Assembly (NCBI GenBank): GCA_027485165.1
Contig: JAIXRN010000062.1
Span: forward strand, 1-51,280
DNA length: 51,280 bases
Reading direction: 5' to 3'
Source: Rubrivivax sp.
GTDB taxonomy: Bacteria > Pseudomonadota > Gammaproteobacteria > Burkholderiales > Burkholderiaceae_C
The notes beneath the pieces were generated by a model. That model searched no databases. It saw only the letters and a list, made by a program, of their open reading frames with translations, and had not been told where the DNA came from. A program made the position numbers and the translations under genes. Below are positions 17,736-28,133 of this stretch, piece after piece; the first letter of the stretch is position 1; every line of letters begins with the position of its first letter.

Positions 17736-18527
17736 CTACGCCTGGCGCCGCGCGCTTTCGTACAGGCACACCGCGGCCGCAGCGGCCACGTTCAACGATT
17801 CCTCGCCCCCCGGCTGCGGGATGCGCACCTGCAGCGCGCAGCGCGCCAGCAGGGCTGCTGAAACGCCCTGCCCTTCGTGCCCCAGCACCCAGGCGCAGGG
17901 CGTAGGCAGGTCGGCCTGCGGCAGCGCCGTGGCGGCATGGGAACTGGTGGCGACCCAGGGCAGGGACAGCGCGTCCAGGGCCGCGATGTCCAGGCCCTCG
18001 TGCAGGGCCAGCGCGAAGTGCGCGCCCATGCCGGCGCGCAGCACCTTGGGCGACCACAGCGCGGCCGTGCCCTGCAGGGCCAGCACCTGGTGCACGCCGA
18101 AGGCCGCGGCGCTGCGCAGGATGCTGCCGACGTTGCCCGGGTCCTGCAGCCGGTCCAGCACCAGGCTGGGCACCGTGGGCGCGATGGCGGGGGGCACCGG
18201 GCTGTCGATGAGGAAGCCGATGCCAGCCGGCGAAGCCAGCCCGCTGAAGCCGGCAAACAGGCCCGCTGGCAACACGGCGACTGCCGAGGCCCATTGCGCC
18301 AGTTCGCGCAGCGCTGGCTGCGCCCAGGCGTCTTCGGTCAGCACGGCCTGGCGCGCCAACCCGCCGCGCTGCCGCAGCGCGCTGCACAGGTGGTCGCCTT
18401 CCAGCCACAGCACCCCGGCTCGGCGGTAGCCGCTGCCGTCTTCCACCAGCCGGCGCAGCTGGCGCAGCAAGGGGTTGTCGCGCGACGTGATGGCCTGCAC
18501 GCGCGGCCCGCTGCCGGATGGGTTCAT
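17736..18527 (-). CDS. TrmH/SpoU-family RNA 2'-O-methyltransferase
   Basis: SAM-dependent SPOUT enzyme that methylates ribose in rRNA or tRNA; the exact target cannot be read from sequence. The 263 residues begin with a substrate-binding domain ([18 protein letters not shown]) and continue with SPOUT motif 1 ([19 protein letters not shown]), motif 2 ([13 protein letters not shown]) and motif 3 ([22 protein letters not shown]). ATG 18527 overlaps the rnhB stop as ATGA, so translation is coupled. It is the last gene of the long minus-strand cluster. Confidence 0.94.
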   Translation of the reverse strand: MNPSGSGPRVQAITSRDNPLLRQLRRLVEDGSGYRRAGVLWLEGDHLCSALRQRGGLARQAVLTEDAWAQPALRELAQWASAVAVLPAGLFAGFSGLASPAGIGFLIDSPVPPAIAPTVPSLVLDRLQDPGNVGSILRSAAAFGVHQVLALQGTAALWSPKVLRAGMGAHFALALHEGLDIAALDALSLPWVATSSHAATALPQADLPTPCAWVLGHEGQGVSAALLARCALQVRIPQPGGEESLNVAAAAAVCLYESARRQA

Positions 18528-19201
18528 TCCTGCACCCCCAGCGCCAGCCGTACTGGGGCAAAGCTGCGCCGGTGCGCGGCGCAGGGCCCCAGGCGCTGCA
18601 GCGCGGCCAGGTGCTCGGGCGTGGGGTAGCCCTTGTGGCTGTCGAAACCGTAGCCGGGGTGGGCGGCATGCAGCTGTACGCACAGGCGGTCGCGGTGCAC
18701 CTTGGCCAGGATGGACGCCGCGGCGATGGACGCCACCTTGGCGTCGCCTTTCACGATGGCTTGCGCCGGCATCGGCAGCACCGGCAGCCGGTTGCCATCC
18801 ACCAGCACCTGCAGCGGCGCCAGGCGCAAGCCGGCCACGGCGCGCTGCATGGCCAGCAGGGTGGCCTGCAGGATGTTCAGGCGGTCGATTTCTTCTGCGC
18901 TGGCTTCAGCAATGCACACGCACAGAGCCCGTGCGCAGATCTCGGCGTACAGGATCTCGCGCCGCGCCGGCGTGAGCTGCTTGGAATCGGCCAGGCCGCG
19001 GATGGGCTGCAGTTCGTCCAGGATCACCGCGGCCGCCACCACCGGCCCGGCCAGCGGGCCGCGGCCGGCTTCGTCCACCCCCGCCACCAGGGCCGGCGGG
19101 CGCTGCACACGGCTGCGCGGCAAGGCCCCGCGCGTGCGCGGTGGCTCGGGCCAGTCCAGCAGATGCAGCTGGTCAGGCCTGGATGACTTGCGCGATGGCA
19201 T
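18524..19201 (-). CDS. rnhB: Ribonuclease HII
   Basis: Degrades the RNA strand of RNA-DNA hybrids and removes single ribonucleotides from DNA. The 225 residues carry the catalytic Asp/Glu pair in [20 protein letters not shown], then [20 protein letters not shown] and [21 protein letters not shown] in separate blocks. ATG 19201 lies 29 bases inside lpxB. The first 45 residues are Arg/Pro-rich, so a later start is conceivable, but none with Met precedes the catalytic motif. lpxB-rnhB order is typical of proteobacteria. Confidence 0.95.
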   Translation of the reverse strand: MPSRKSSRPDQLHLLDWPEPPRTRGALPRSRVQRPPALVAGVDEAGRGPLAGPVVAAAVILDELQPIRGLADSKQLTPARREILYAEICARALCVCIAEASAEEIDRLNILQATLLAMQRAVAGLRLAPLQVLVDGNRLPVLPMPAQAIVKGDAKVASIAAASILAKVHRDRLCVQLHAAHPGYGFDSHKGYPTPEHLAALQRLGPCAAHRRSFAPVRLALGVQE

Positions 19202-20303
19202 CGGTGGCGCAGCGTGCGGTGTCGCGGCGCAGCAGCAGGTGCAGTTCTTCGAAGCGCTGCTGCACAGCGGCTGCATGACGGGTGTCGTCCAGCGCCTGCC
19301 CGCAGGCCTGGGCCAGCGCGGCGGGCGTGCAATCTTCCTGGATCAGTTCGGGCACGACGAAACTGCGACACAGGATGTTCGGCAGGCCCACCCAAGGCTG
19401 GTAGCGCATGCGCTTCATCAGCTGCCAGCTCAGCGGGTGCATGCGGTAGGCGATGACCATGGGCCGCTTGAACAGGGCAGCTTCCAGTGTGGCCGTGCCG
19501 CTGGCGATCAGCGTGGCATCGCAGGCTGCCAGCGCGGTGTGGCTCTGGCCGTCCAGCCACTGCAGCGCCACGCCCGGGGCGTGCGCCTGCACCAGGGGCG
19601 CCAGCAGTTCGCGCAGGCCAGGCACCACCGGCAGCAAGAAGCGCAGCGCCGGCCGAGCGCGCGCCAGTTGCGCCACGGCCTGCAGGAAGACCGGGGCGAT
19701 GTACTGGATCTCGCTGCGCCGGCTGCCCGGCAGCACGGCCAGCACGCTGTCGTCGTCCCGCAGGCCCAGCGCCTGGCGTGCTGCTGCACGCGGGGGCTGC
19801 AGGGGGATGGCGTCGGCCAGCGGGTGGCCCACGTAGCTGGCGGCCACGCCGTGGCGGTGCAGCAGCTCGGGCTCGAACGGGAACAGGCACAGCACGTGGT
19901 CGCAGCTGGCGGCCATCTTCCGGGCCCGGCCGCCGCGCCAGGCCCAGATCGACGGGCAGACGAAGTGCACGGTCTTGATGCCGGCGGCCTTCAGCCGCCG
20001 TTCCAGGCCCAGGTTGAAGTCGGGCGCATCGACACCGATGAAAGCCTGCGGCGGCGCAGCCAGCAGGCGCTGCGCCAGAGCGTCGCGGATGCCGGAAATC
20101 TCGCGGTAATGGCGCAGCACTTCCACGTACCCGCGCACCGCCAGCTTGTCGTGCGGCCACCAGGCTTCGAAGCCCTGCTCGGCCATGCGCGGCCCGCCGA
20201 TGCCGCCAGTCTGCAGGCCAGGCCAGCGCTGGCGCAGGCCACCCAGCAACAGGCCAGCCAGCAGGTCGCCCGAGGTCTCGCCGGCAACCAGGGCCAGTTG
20301 CAT
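19173..20303 (-). CDS. lpxB: Lipid-A-disaccharide synthase
   Basis: Peripheral membrane glycosyltransferase (GT19) joining UDP-2,3-diacylglucosamine and lipid X into the tetra-acyl disaccharide of lipid A. The 376 residues begin [17 protein letters not shown], then show [62 protein letters not shown] and YVGHPLAD, all family blocks. The length is normal. ATG 20303 follows lpxA by 41 bases. Confidence 0.98.
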   Translation of the reverse strand: MQLALVAGETSGDLLAGLLLGGLRQRWPGLQTGGIGGPRMAEQGFEAWWPHDKLAVRGYVEVLRHYREISGIRDALAQRLLAAPPQAFIGVDAPDFNLGLERRLKAAGIKTVHFVCPSIWAWRGGRARKMAASCDHVLCLFPFEPELLHRHGVAASYVGHPLADAIPLQPPRAAARQALGLRDDDSVLAVLPGSRRSEIQYIAPVFLQAVAQLARARPALRFLLPVVPGLRELLAPLVQAHAPGVALQWLDGQSHTALAACDATLIASGTATLEAALFKRPMVIAYRMHPLSWQLMKRMRYQPWVGLPNILCRSFVVPELIQEDCTPAALAQACGQALDDTRHAAAVQQRFEELHLLLRRDTARCATDAIAQVIQA

Positions 20304-20344
20304 GGGCCGTCTTGTGGGTTTCTGCGGTCTGCGCCGGCCGCGCG

Positions 20345-21139
20345 CTAGCGCGCGATGCCTCGCGTGGACGCGGCAATGAAATCCAGCAGCAGCGCGATGT
20401 CTTCGTCGCCTGCGGGGTCACCGCTGCTGCCCTTCAGCGCGGCAATGGCCTCGGAAGCCGCGGCCAGCGCCAGGCCCTGGCGATACAGCAGCTTGTGCAT
20501 CTGCTTGACCTGGGCGATGCGTTCGCGCGAAAAGCCGCGGCGGCGCAAGCCTTCGACGTTGAAGCCATGCACTGCCAGTGGCTGGCCGGACACCATCATG
20601 AACGGTGGCACGTCCTGCGAAACATGGCTCTGAAAGCCGGCCATGGCGTGCGCACCGATCTTGCAGAACTGGTGCACCCCCGTGAGCCCACCGATGATCA
20701 CCCAGTCGCCAACGTGCACATGCCCGGCCAGCGTGGCGTTGTTGGCCAGGATCACGTGGCTGCCCAGCTGCACGTCGTGCGCCAGGTGCACGTAGGCCAT
20801 GACCCAGTTGTCGTTGCCCACGCGCGTGACGCCACCGTCCTGCGCCGTGCCGCGGCTGAAGGTGCAGAACTGGAAGATGGTGTTGCGGTCGCCGATGTGC
20901 AGTTCCGTCGGCTCGCCGCGGTATTTCATGTCCTGCGGCGCGCAGCCCAGTGCGGTGTGGGCGTGGATGGTGTTGTCGCGGCCGATGCGCGTGGGCCCGT
21001 CGATGGTGCAGTGCGCGCCTACCGCGCTGCCGGCACCGATCTGCACGCCCGCGCCGATCACCGCATAGGGGCCGACGGTGACGTCTTCGGCCAGGTCCGC
21101 CGCGCTGTCGACCAGCGCAGTGGGGTGGACACGCGCCAT
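20345..21139 (-). CDS. lpxA: UDP-N-acetylglucosamine acyltransferase
   Basis: Transfers 3-hydroxyacyl from ACP to UDP-GlcNAc, the first step of lipid A synthesis. The 264 residues form the left-handed parallel beta-helix (hexapeptide repeats such as [20 protein letters not shown]). The catalytic His121 lies in [20 protein letters not shown], and the C-terminal alpha-helical part has [12 protein letters not shown]. The chosen start ([11 protein letters not shown]) is the family one; the open frame upstream runs through fabZ and is spurious. It sits between fabZ and lpxB as usual. Confidence 0.98.
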   Translation of the reverse strand: MARVHPTALVDSAADLAEDVTVGPYAVIGAGVQIGAGSAVGAHCTIDGPTRIGRDNTIHAHTALGCAPQDMKYRGEPTELHIGDRNTIFQFCTFSRGTAQDGGVTRVGNDNWVMAYVHLAHDVQLGSHVILANNATLAGHVHVGDWVIIGGLTGVHQFCKIGAHAMAGFQSHVSQDVPPFMMVSGQPLAVHGFNVEGLRRRGFSRERIAQVKQMHKLLYRQGLALAAASEAIAALKGSSGDPAGDEDIALLLDFIAASTRGIAR

Positions 21140-21144
21140 CGCCT

Positions 21145-21582
21145 TCAGCCCACGCGGCGCACGGTGCACATCATGTCGGCTTCGACGGCCAGCACCCCGT
21201 CCACCGTGGCGCGGGTCTTGTACTTGTAGATGCCCGCCTTCATGCGGTCGATGCTGGCTTCCAGGATGAGCTGGTCGCCGGGGCCCACCGGGCGCTTGAA
21301 GCGGCAACCGTCGATGCCGGCGAAGTAGACCACGGTCTGGTCGTCGGGCTCGACATCGGCCGATTCGAACGACAGCAGCGCAGCGGCCTGCGCCAGGGCT
21401 TCGAGCATCAGCACCCCCGGCATCACCGGGCGTGCCGGGAAATGGCCGGTGAAGAAGGGTTCGTTGTAGGTGACGTTCTTCAGTGCCTTGATGCGCACGT
21501 GCTTTTCGATTTCCAGCACGCGGTCCACCAGCAGAAAGGGGTAGCGATGCGGCAGCTTCTGCAGGATGCGTTGGATGTCCAT
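21145..21582 (-). CDS. fabZ: 3-hydroxyacyl-[acyl-carrier-protein] dehydratase FabZ
   Basis: Dehydrates 3-hydroxyacyl-ACP in fatty-acid elongation and competes with LpxA for the same substrate pool. The 145 residues form a hotdog fold with catalytic His47 ([14 protein letters not shown]) and Glu61 (MLEALAQ). The N-terminal [13 protein letters not shown] is diagnostic. ATG 21582 lies 15 bases after lpxD. The stop is five bases before the lpxA start, so expression is coupled. Confidence 0.98.
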   Translation of the reverse strand: MDIQRILQKLPHRYPFLLVDRVLEIEKHVRIKALKNVTYNEPFFTGHFPARPVMPGVLMLEALAQAAALLSFESADVEPDDQTVVYFAGIDGCRFKRPVGPGDQLILEASIDRMKAGIYKYKTRATVDGVLAVEADMMCTVRRVG

Positions 21583-21597
21583 CAGGGGTCGGGGCCT

Positions 21598-22638
21598 TCA
21601 GCTTTTCTTTTCCAGCGCACGCAACCGGTCGCGCATCGCATGCAGGTTTCGCAGCGTGGCCGCGTTCTTTTCCCAAGCGGCATTGTCATCGAATGGGAAC
21701 AGGCCGGTGTACTGGCCCGGCTTCAGGATCGACCGCGTCACCACGGTGGCGGCGCTGATGTGCACGTGGTCCACGATCTCCAGGTGGCCCAGGATGATGG
21801 CGCCCCCACCGGCCGTGCAATGCCGCCCGATGCGCGCACTGCCGGCCACGCCCACGCAGCCGGCGAAGGCGCTGTGCGCGCCCACGCGCACGTTGTGGCC
21901 GATCTGCACCAGGTTGTCGAGCTTCACACCGTCTTCCAGCACCGTGTCGTCCAGTGCGCCGCGGTCGATGCAGGTGTTGGCGCCGATCTCGACATCGTTG
22001 CCGATGACGACGCTGCCCAACTGTTCGATCTTTTCCCAGCGCCCGCCTTCGGCCTTCACGGGGGCAAAGCCGAAGCCATCGGCGCCGATGACCACGCCGC
22101 CATGCACGATGCCGCGCTGGCCGATCACGCAGCCTTCCCCCAGCAGTGCCCGCGGCGCCAGCCGCGTGAATGCACCCACGCGCGCGCCAGCACCCACATG
22201 GGCCTGTGCGCCGACGATCACACCCTCGTCAAGCCGCGCGCCCGCACCCACGTAGGCCAGCGCACCCACATGGGCTGTGGGGTGGATGAAGGCCCCCGCT
22301 TCCACCACCGCAGTGGCGTGCACGCCAGGCTGTGGTCGGGCACGCATGCGCTCGGCCCACCACTGCGTGAGGTGAGCGAAGGCCAGGTAAGGGTCTTCGC
22401 AGACGATGGCCGCGCCGCGTGCCGCGGCGGCTTCAGCCTGGGCCGGGGCGACGATGACGCAGCCGGCCTGGGTACTGGCCAGTTGCGCCAGGTAGCGCGG
22501 GTGGGCCAGGAAGCTGATGGTGCTGGCATCCGCTGTGTCCAGCGGGCCGATGCGCGTGACCACGTGATCAGGGGCGCCGTGCAGCACGCCGCCCAGAGCC
22601 TGGCAAAGATCGCCGATGCGGGCCTGCACCGCCGTCAT
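21598..22638 (-). CDS. lpxD: UDP-3-O-(3-hydroxyacyl)glucosamine N-acyltransferase
   Basis: Adds the second hydroxyacyl chain, on the amino group, in lipid A synthesis. The 346 residues have an N-terminal uridine-binding domain (about 1-100; [14 protein letters not shown]) followed by many hexapeptide repeats of a left-handed beta-helix. The catalytic His lies in [11 protein letters not shown], and the C-terminal helix is [31 protein letters not shown] (read in parts). Length fits the family (about 340). Confidence 0.98.
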   Translation of the reverse strand: MTAVQARIGDLCQALGGVLHGAPDHVVTRIGPLDTADASTISFLAHPRYLAQLASTQAGCVIVAPAQAEAAAARGAAIVCEDPYLAFAHLTQWWAERMRARPQPGVHATAVVEAGAFIHPTAHVGALAYVGAGARLDEGVIVGAQAHVGAGARVGAFTRLAPRALLGEGCVIGQRGIVHGGVVIGADGFGFAPVKAEGGRWEKIEQLGSVVIGNDVEIGANTCIDRGALDDTVLEDGVKLDNLVQIGHNVRVGAHSAFAGCVGVAGSARIGRHCTAGGGAIILGHLEIVDHVHISAATVVTRSILKPGQYTGLFPFDDNAAWEKNAATLRNLHAMRDRLRALEKKS

Positions 22639-22694
22639 ATCGTGTTCCGCCTGCTCTGCCTGGCCTGCCCGCCCTGCCGGCGCCGGGCCAGGCC

Positions 22695-23219
22695 TTACTT
22701 CGCGCCAGGCGCGGCCGGGGTATTCAGACCCTTGATCACCTTGTCGGTGATGTCGACCTTGTTGCTGGCGAACACCACTTCCTGCAGGATCACGTCGTAC
22801 TTCTCGCTGTCGAAGATCTGTTTGATCACGCGGTTGGCGCGTTCGACGACGGCGGCCAGCTCTTCGTTGCGGCGCTGGTTCAGATCTTCCTGAAATTCGC
22901 GACGCTTGCGCTGGATCTCGCGGTCCTGGTCGACCAGCTCGCGCTGGCGGCGCTGCTGTTCGCTGGGGGCCAGCGTGGGACCGTCTTTTTCCAGCTTGTC
23001 GGCGGCGGCCTTCAGCTTGGTGGCCAGGTCGGCCAGTTCGCGTTCACGCTTGCCGAATTCGGCTTCCAGCTTGGTCTGGGCGGCCTTGGCGGGTACAGCT
23101 TCACGCAGCACACGTTCACTGTTCACGTAGCCGATCTTCAGCTCTTGGGCTTGCGCCGGCGCGGTAGCGGCAGCGACGACCGCCGCAGCGGCCAGCCATT
23201 GGATGGCAAACGTCTTCAT
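22695..23219 (-). CDS. skp: Periplasmic chaperone Skp/OmpH
   Basis: Periplasmic holdase that guards unfolded outer-membrane proteins before BamA inserts them. The 174 residues have a signal peptide (about 1-24, cut after AQA), the trimerisation strand [15 protein letters not shown] and a long charged coiled coil forming the grasping arms (about 50-130). Its ATG overlaps the bamA stop by one base (TGATG), giving coupling. Low sequence conservation is normal for this family; length, signal peptide and position between bamA and lpxD decide the call. Confidence 0.96.
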   Translation of the reverse strand: MKTFAIQWLAAAAVVAAATAPAQAQELKIGYVNSERVLREAVPAKAAQTKLEAEFGKRERELADLATKLKAAADKLEKDGPTLAPSEQQRRQRELVDQDREIQRKRREFQEDLNQRRNEELAAVVERANRVIKQIFDSEKYDVILQEVVFASNKVDITDKVIKGLNTPAAPGAK

Positions 23220-25528
23220 CAGAACGCAGTCCCGATCTGGAATTGGAAACGCTGGATTCTATCGTTGCGGAGGAACTGCACCGGTTTGCCATAGCTCAGC
23301 TGCAGCGGGCCGACCGGCGATATCCAGCTCAGGCCCAGGCCGACCGAACTGCGCAGCGTGCTGCCCGTGACTTTCTCGCCTTCGCGCCAGACGTTGCCGG
23401 TGTCGGCAAAGGCAAAGATGCGCAGCGATTTGTCGTTGCCCGTGCCCGGTATGGGGAAGTACAGCGACGTGTTCAGGTTGAAGCGCTTGGCGCCGCCGAT
23501 GTAGGCGCCAGTGGGGTCGACCACGCCCAACGAACCCTGTTCGAAACCGCGCACCGTGCCTAGGCCGCCACCATAAAAATTCTTGAAGACCGGGAAAGGC
23601 TTGCCGCCCAGGCCAGCGCCATAGCCCACCTCGGCGTTCACACCCACCGACAGGCGGAAAGGCAGTGGCCAGAATTCCTGGTACTGCAGGTTGGTGCGCG
23701 TGTAGCGCACGTCACCGAACAAGCTGGCTTCCAGGTTCACACGCTGGTAGCGGCCAGCGCTGGGGGTCAGCACGCTGTCGCGCGCGTCGCGGGACCAGCC
23801 CAGCGTGATCGGGAAGGCGTTGGCATTGTTGCCGTACAGCACACGGTAGTTCAGGTAGCTCAACGGGATGCCGGCGCTGGTGCCGATTTCCGTGCGTTCG
23901 AAGCCCGCCCCCACGAACACCGTGTCGTATTCAGAAAACGGCACACCGAAACGCACCGATGCGCCGGGCGTCTTCAGGTCGTAGGTGTCGCCCAGGCTGT
24001 TGAAGGGCCGGCTGACGCGGTAGTACAGGTCGATGGCGCGCGAGATGCCGTCCACGGTCCAGTACGGGTCGACCGTGCTCAGCACCAGGGCGCGGTTGTT
24101 GCGGCTGGTGTTGACTTCGATGCCCAGGTAGTTGCCCGAACCGAAGGCGTTGTCTTGCTTGATCGACGCGGTGAAGGTGAACTTCTCCGCGTTGGAATAG
24201 CCAGCACCGACGATCAGGTTGCCCGTGGGCTTCTCCGTTACGTTCACGACCAGGTCCACCTGGTCGGGCGCACCGGGCACTTCGTTGGTCTCGACCTCGA
24301 CGTCCTTGAAGTAGCCCAGCCGGTCGACGCGTTCCTTCGACAGCTTGATCAGTCCGCCGTCGTACCAGGCCGATTCAAGCTGGCGGAATTCGCGCCGGAT
24401 GACTTCGTCGCGGGTGCGTGTGTTGCCGGCCACGTCGATGCGGCGCACGTACACGCGGCGCTGCGGGTCGGCCGTCAGCACCACGGCCACCTGGCCCGTG
24501 GCGCGGTCGATTTCGGGGCGCTGGTCGATGCGCGCGAAGGCGTAGCCGTACAGACCGAACAGGTCGGTGAAGCGGCGCGTGGTGTCAGCCACCGCGTCGC
24601 CGCGGTAGGGCTGGCCCGGACGCAGCGAAACGAAGGCGCGGAACTCTTCTTCCTTCCCCAGGTAGTCGCCTTCCAGCCGCACCGAGGTGACGGTGTAGGG
24701 CTGCCCTTCACGCACCGAAATCGCGACCGAGATCGTCTGCTTGTCTGGCGAGATCGTCACCTGCGTGGATTCGATCGCGAATTCAAGATAGCCGCGGTTG
24801 ACGTAGTACGCGCGCAGCTTCTCCAGGTCGGCGTTGAGCTTGGTGCGCGAATAGCGATCGGTCTTGCTGTACCAGGTGAACCAGCCCGATGGCGTCAGCT
24901 CGAACAGGCCCAGCAGGGTGGATTCACCGAAGACCTTGTTGCCGGTGATGCGGATGTCGCGGATGCGTGCCGCGTCGCCTTCGGTCATCGTGAAGGTGAC
25001 GTTGACGCGGTTGCGTTCGATCGGGGTGATGGTCGTCACCACCTCGGCGCCGTACAGGCTCCGGCTGAGGTACTGACGCTTGATTTCCTGCTCGGCGCGG
25101 TCGATCAGGGCGCGGTCGAAAGGCAGCCCTTCACCGATGCCGGCGTCGCGCAAGGACTTCGACAGCGGGTCCTTGTCGAATTCCTTCAGGCCGATGAAGG
25201 TGACGCTGGCGATGATCGAGCGTTCGTCGACGATGACCACGGCGACATCGCCTTCGATTTCGATGCGCACGTCCTTGAACAGGCCGGTGGCGAAGAGCGA
25301 ACGCAGCGCCGTGGAGCCCTTGTCGTCGGTGTAGGTGTCGCCGATGCGGAAGGGCAGCGCCGCGAACACCGTGCCGGGGTCGGTGCGCTGCAGGCCTTCG
25401 ATGCGGATGTCCTTCAGGACAAAGGGCCGTACGCCTTGGGCAAACACCGGAGCAGCCACAACGGCCGCGCCCAAGACGACCAGAGCCGCACAGCTGCGCA
25501 GGGGCCCGAACGGGGAAACAGGGAGCAT
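23219..25528 (-). CDS. bamA: Outer membrane protein assembly factor BamA
   Basis: Central outer-membrane subunit that folds beta-barrel proteins into the membrane. The 769 residues have a signal peptide (about 1-30, ending VFAQG), five POTRA repeats (first FVLKDIRIEGLQRTDPGTVF; about 31-430) and a C-terminal 16-strand barrel. The barrel carries the conserved loop-6 VRGF motif (GTVRGFEQGSLG) and ends in an aromatic residue (FQIGTAF), the outer-membrane insertion signal. ATG 25528 lies five bases after rseP. BamB is encoded at 47218-48333. Confidence 0.98.
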   Translation of the reverse strand: MLPVSPFGPLRSCAALVVLGAAVVAAPVFAQGVRPFVLKDIRIEGLQRTDPGTVFAALPFRIGDTYTDDKGSTALRSLFATGLFKDVRIEIEGDVAVVIVDERSIIASVTFIGLKEFDKDPLSKSLRDAGIGEGLPFDRALIDRAEQEIKRQYLSRSLYGAEVVTTITPIERNRVNVTFTMTEGDAARIRDIRITGNKVFGESTLLGLFELTPSGWFTWYSKTDRYSRTKLNADLEKLRAYYVNRGYLEFAIESTQVTISPDKQTISVAISVREGQPYTVTSVRLEGDYLGKEEEFRAFVSLRPGQPYRGDAVADTTRRFTDLFGLYGYAFARIDQRPEIDRATGQVAVVLTADPQRRVYVRRIDVAGNTRTRDEVIRREFRQLESAWYDGGLIKLSKERVDRLGYFKDVEVETNEVPGAPDQVDLVVNVTEKPTGNLIVGAGYSNAEKFTFTASIKQDNAFGSGNYLGIEVNTSRNNRALVLSTVDPYWTVDGISRAIDLYYRVSRPFNSLGDTYDLKTPGASVRFGVPFSEYDTVFVGAGFERTEIGTSAGIPLSYLNYRVLYGNNANAFPITLGWSRDARDSVLTPSAGRYQRVNLEASLFGDVRYTRTNLQYQEFWPLPFRLSVGVNAEVGYGAGLGGKPFPVFKNFYGGGLGTVRGFEQGSLGVVDPTGAYIGGAKRFNLNTSLYFPIPGTGNDKSLRIFAFADTGNVWREGEKVTGSTLRSSVGLGLSWISPVGPLQLSYGKPVQFLRNDRIQRFQFQIGTAF

Positions 25529-25533
25529 GGGGT

Positions 25534-26922
25534 TCAGTTGGCGCCCAGCAGGCGCGCCACGTCGTTGTAGAGGGCGACCGACATCATCAGCATCAGCACG
25601 GCGATGCCGCCGCGCTGCAGTCGGGCCAGCCAGATGTCGGACGGGGGACGTCCGGTCACGGCCTCGAAAATGTAATACATCAGGTGCCCCCCATCGAGCA
25701 TCGGCAGGGGCAGCAGGTTCAGCACACCCAGGCTCACGCTGACCAGGGCCAGGAAGCCCAGATAGAAGGCCAGGCCGCGGCTGACCGACTGCCCGGCATA
25801 GTCGGCGATCGTCAGCGGGCCGCTCAGGTTCTTGATCGACGCTTCGCCGATGAGCATGCGCCCCAGCATCTTTACCGTCAGTGCCGACACCTCCCAGGTG
25901 CGCGTGGCACCCAGGGCCAAGCCGTCGAAGACGCCATGGCGTACCGTCACCATCTCGGGCGGCTGACCGACGAAGGCGTCGATGCGGCCGATGTTCGCGC
26001 CCTTGCCCTCGTTGGCCGCGGCATCCAGCGTGGCGCGCGGCGTCACCGTCACGGCCACACGCTGCCCGCTGCGTTCCACCTGCCAGGCCTGCGGCTGGGG
26101 CTGGCCGTCGCGCACCGCGGCGCGGATGCGTTCGCGCAGGGTCTGGGCGTCGACGATCGGCGTGCCGTCGACACTGAGCACGCGGTCGCCCGCCAGCAGC
26201 CCGGCGTTTGCGGCCGGGCCGCCAGACTTGACTTCACCCAGCACCGGTTCGCTGTACGGGCTGCCCAGCCCGATGCTGCGCATCAGCTGCGCGTCGACTT
26301 CGCGCGTCGGCAGGCCAGACAGGTCCAGCACCACGTTGCGCGCACCGCCACCGTCGCGGCGGCTCACCTGCAGTTCGACCGTGCCCTGGCGCAGCGCAGC
26401 TTGCGTCACTTCCCAGCGCAAGTCGGTCATCGAATGGATGTCCTGCCATTCGCCGCCGGGCTTGGCCAGCGCGCGCACCCAGTCGCCCGTGCGCAGGCCG
26501 GCCCTCTCGGCAATGCTCTGCGACACGGGCGGGCCCAGCACGGCCTTGGGTTCTTCGATGCCGATCCAGTGCGCAGCGGCATACAGCAGCACCGCCAGCG
26601 CCAGGTTGGCCAGCGGGCCTGCAGCCACGATGGCGGCACGCCGTGCCAGCGGCTGGCGGTTGAAGGCCTGGTGCAGCTGTGCCGGCGGCACGCCGCCCTC
26701 GCGCTCGTCCAGCATGCGCACGTAGCCGCCCAGGGGCAAGGCGCACAAGACGAATTCGGTCGAATCGGGCGACTTCTGGTGGCGCCACAGCACCTGGCCA
26801 AAACCGACCGAGAACCGCAGCACCTTCACGCCGCAGGCCACGGCGACGCGATAGTGCCCGTATTCGTGGATGACGATCAGCACCCCGAGCGTCAGCAGGA
26901 AGGCCAGGATGGTGGTGATCAA
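25534..26922 (-). CDS. rseP: Site-2 intramembrane zinc protease RseP
   Basis: Inner-membrane metalloprotease that cleaves the anti-sigma factor RseA to release sigma E on envelope stress. The 462 residues have the zinc motif HEYGH (His19-His23) in the first helix, two PDZ-like regions (about 120-310) and the second metal motif LPLPMLDGGH (Asp410). The start is TTG 26922: AGGAG lies nine bases upstream, no Met is available before the HEYGH helix, and the codon overlaps the dxr stop as TTGA. Confidence 0.97.
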   Translation of the reverse strand: MITTILAFLLTLGVLIVIHEYGHYRVAVACGVKVLRFSVGFGQVLWRHQKSPDSTEFVLCALPLGGYVRMLDEREGGVPPAQLHQAFNRQPLARRAAIVAAGPLANLALAVLLYAAAHWIGIEEPKAVLGPPVSQSIAERAGLRTGDWVRALAKPGGEWQDIHSMTDLRWEVTQAALRQGTVELQVSRRDGGGARNVVLDLSGLPTREVDAQLMRSIGLGSPYSEPVLGEVKSGGPAANAGLLAGDRVLSVDGTPIVDAQTLRERIRAAVRDGQPQPQAWQVERSGQRVAVTVTPRATLDAAANEGKGANIGRIDAFVGQPPEMVTVRHGVFDGLALGATRTWEVSALTVKMLGRMLIGEASIKNLSGPLTIADYAGQSVSRGLAFYLGFLALVSVSLGVLNLLPLPMLDGGHLMYYIFEAVTGRPPSDIWLARLQRGGIAVLMLMMSVALYNDVARLLGAN

Positions 26923-28133
26923 GCGGCAATCTCCTGGATGCGCTGCTGCGCGTGTGCGCGGGCGCGGCGGTCGATGTCCAGCAGGTCGTCGATCGACCGT
27001 GCCGGGCCCAGGCGGGACACGAAAGCGTCGATGGTGCCGGCGTTAACGCGGTGGATGTCGGTGAAGCGCACCCGCCCGGCCAGGAAGGCCGCCACGGCTT
27101 CCTCGTTGGCGGCGTTCAGCACCGCCGTGCTGCCGGGGGGCGCTGCCAGCGCGTCATAGGCCAGCTGCAAGCCCGGAAACCGCGCGGGGTCGGGCGCTTC
27201 GAAGCTGAGCGCCTGCAGCTTCAGGAAGTCCAGGCGCTCGGCGCCCGATTCGATGCGCTCAGGGAAAGACAGGCCGTATGCGATGGGCACCTTCATGTCG
27301 GGCGTGCCGAGCTGGGCCAGTACCGAAGCGTCGCGGCACACCACCATCGAATGGATGATGCTCTGCGGGTGCAGCACCACGCGGATGCGTTCAGGCGCCA
27401 GGTCGAACAGCCAGCGCGCTTCGATCACTTCCAGCGCCTTGTTCATCATCGTGGCCGAATCGACCGAGATCTTCTGCCCCATCACCCAGTTCGGGTGTGC
27501 CACGGCCTGCGCGGGCGTGATGGCGTCGAAGCTGGCCGGGTCGCGCTGGCGGAACGGGCCGCCGCTGGCCGTCAGCACGATGTGGTCGATGCGTTCGGCC
27601 CAGGCGCGCCGGTCTTCGGGCAGGCACTGGAAGATGGCCGAATGCTCGCTGTCGATCGGCAGCAAGGTGGCGCCGCCTTCGTGCACGGCCTGCATGAACA
27701 AGTCGGCACCCACCACCAGGGCTTCCTTGTTGGCCAGCAGCAGCCGCTTGCCAGCGCGGGCTGCCGCCATGCAGGGGGGCAGGCCGGCGGCGCCGACGAT
27801 GGCGGCCATGACGCTGTCCACGTCGCTGGCCGCCGCCAGGTCGCACAGGGCCTGCGGCCCGACCTGCACCTCGGTCTGCACGCCGTGTTCGGCCAGCGCC
27901 GCGCGCAGCTGCTGTGCACGTTCCTGGGTCGGCAGCACGGCCACGCGCGGCTGCCAACGCAGGCACTGCTGCAGCAGCACATCGACCCGCGCGTGCGCGC
28001 TCAGGCCGACGATCTGGAAGCGTTCAGGGTGGCGCGCCACCACTTCCAGCGTACTGACACCGACCGATCCGGTGGAACCCAGGACGACCAGTCGCTGGCG
28101 GTTTGGGGCCTTGGGTGAGATGGGCGTCGTCAT
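26919..28133 (-). CDS. dxr: 1-deoxy-D-xylulose 5-phosphate reductoisomerase
   Basis: NADPH- and metal-dependent enzyme that makes 2-C-methyl-D-erythritol 4-phosphate, the committed step of the MEP isoprenoid pathway. IspG of the same pathway ends the window. The 404 residues show the nucleotide-binding LGSTGSVGVSTLEV, LANKEALVVGADL, the metal site IDSEHSAIFQCL, TASGGPFR, NWVMGQKISVDSATMMNK and EVIEARWLF. ATG 28133 overlaps the cdsA stop by four bases. Confidence 0.98.
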   Translation of the reverse strand: MTTPISPKAPNRQRLVVLGSTGSVGVSTLEVVARHPERFQIVGLSAHARVDVLLQQCLRWQPRVAVLPTQERAQQLRAALAEHGVQTEVQVGPQALCDLAAASDVDSVMAAIVGAAGLPPCMAAARAGKRLLLANKEALVVGADLFMQAVHEGGATLLPIDSEHSAIFQCLPEDRRAWAERIDHIVLTASGGPFRQRDPASFDAITPAQAVAHPNWVMGQKISVDSATMMNKALEVIEARWLFDLAPERIRVVLHPQSIIHSMVVCRDASVLAQLGTPDMKVPIAYGLSFPERIESGAERLDFLKLQALSFEAPDPARFPGLQLAYDALAAPPGSTAVLNAANEEAVAAFLAGRVRFTDIHRVNAGTIDAFVSRLGPARSIDDLLDIDRRARAHAQQRIQEIAA

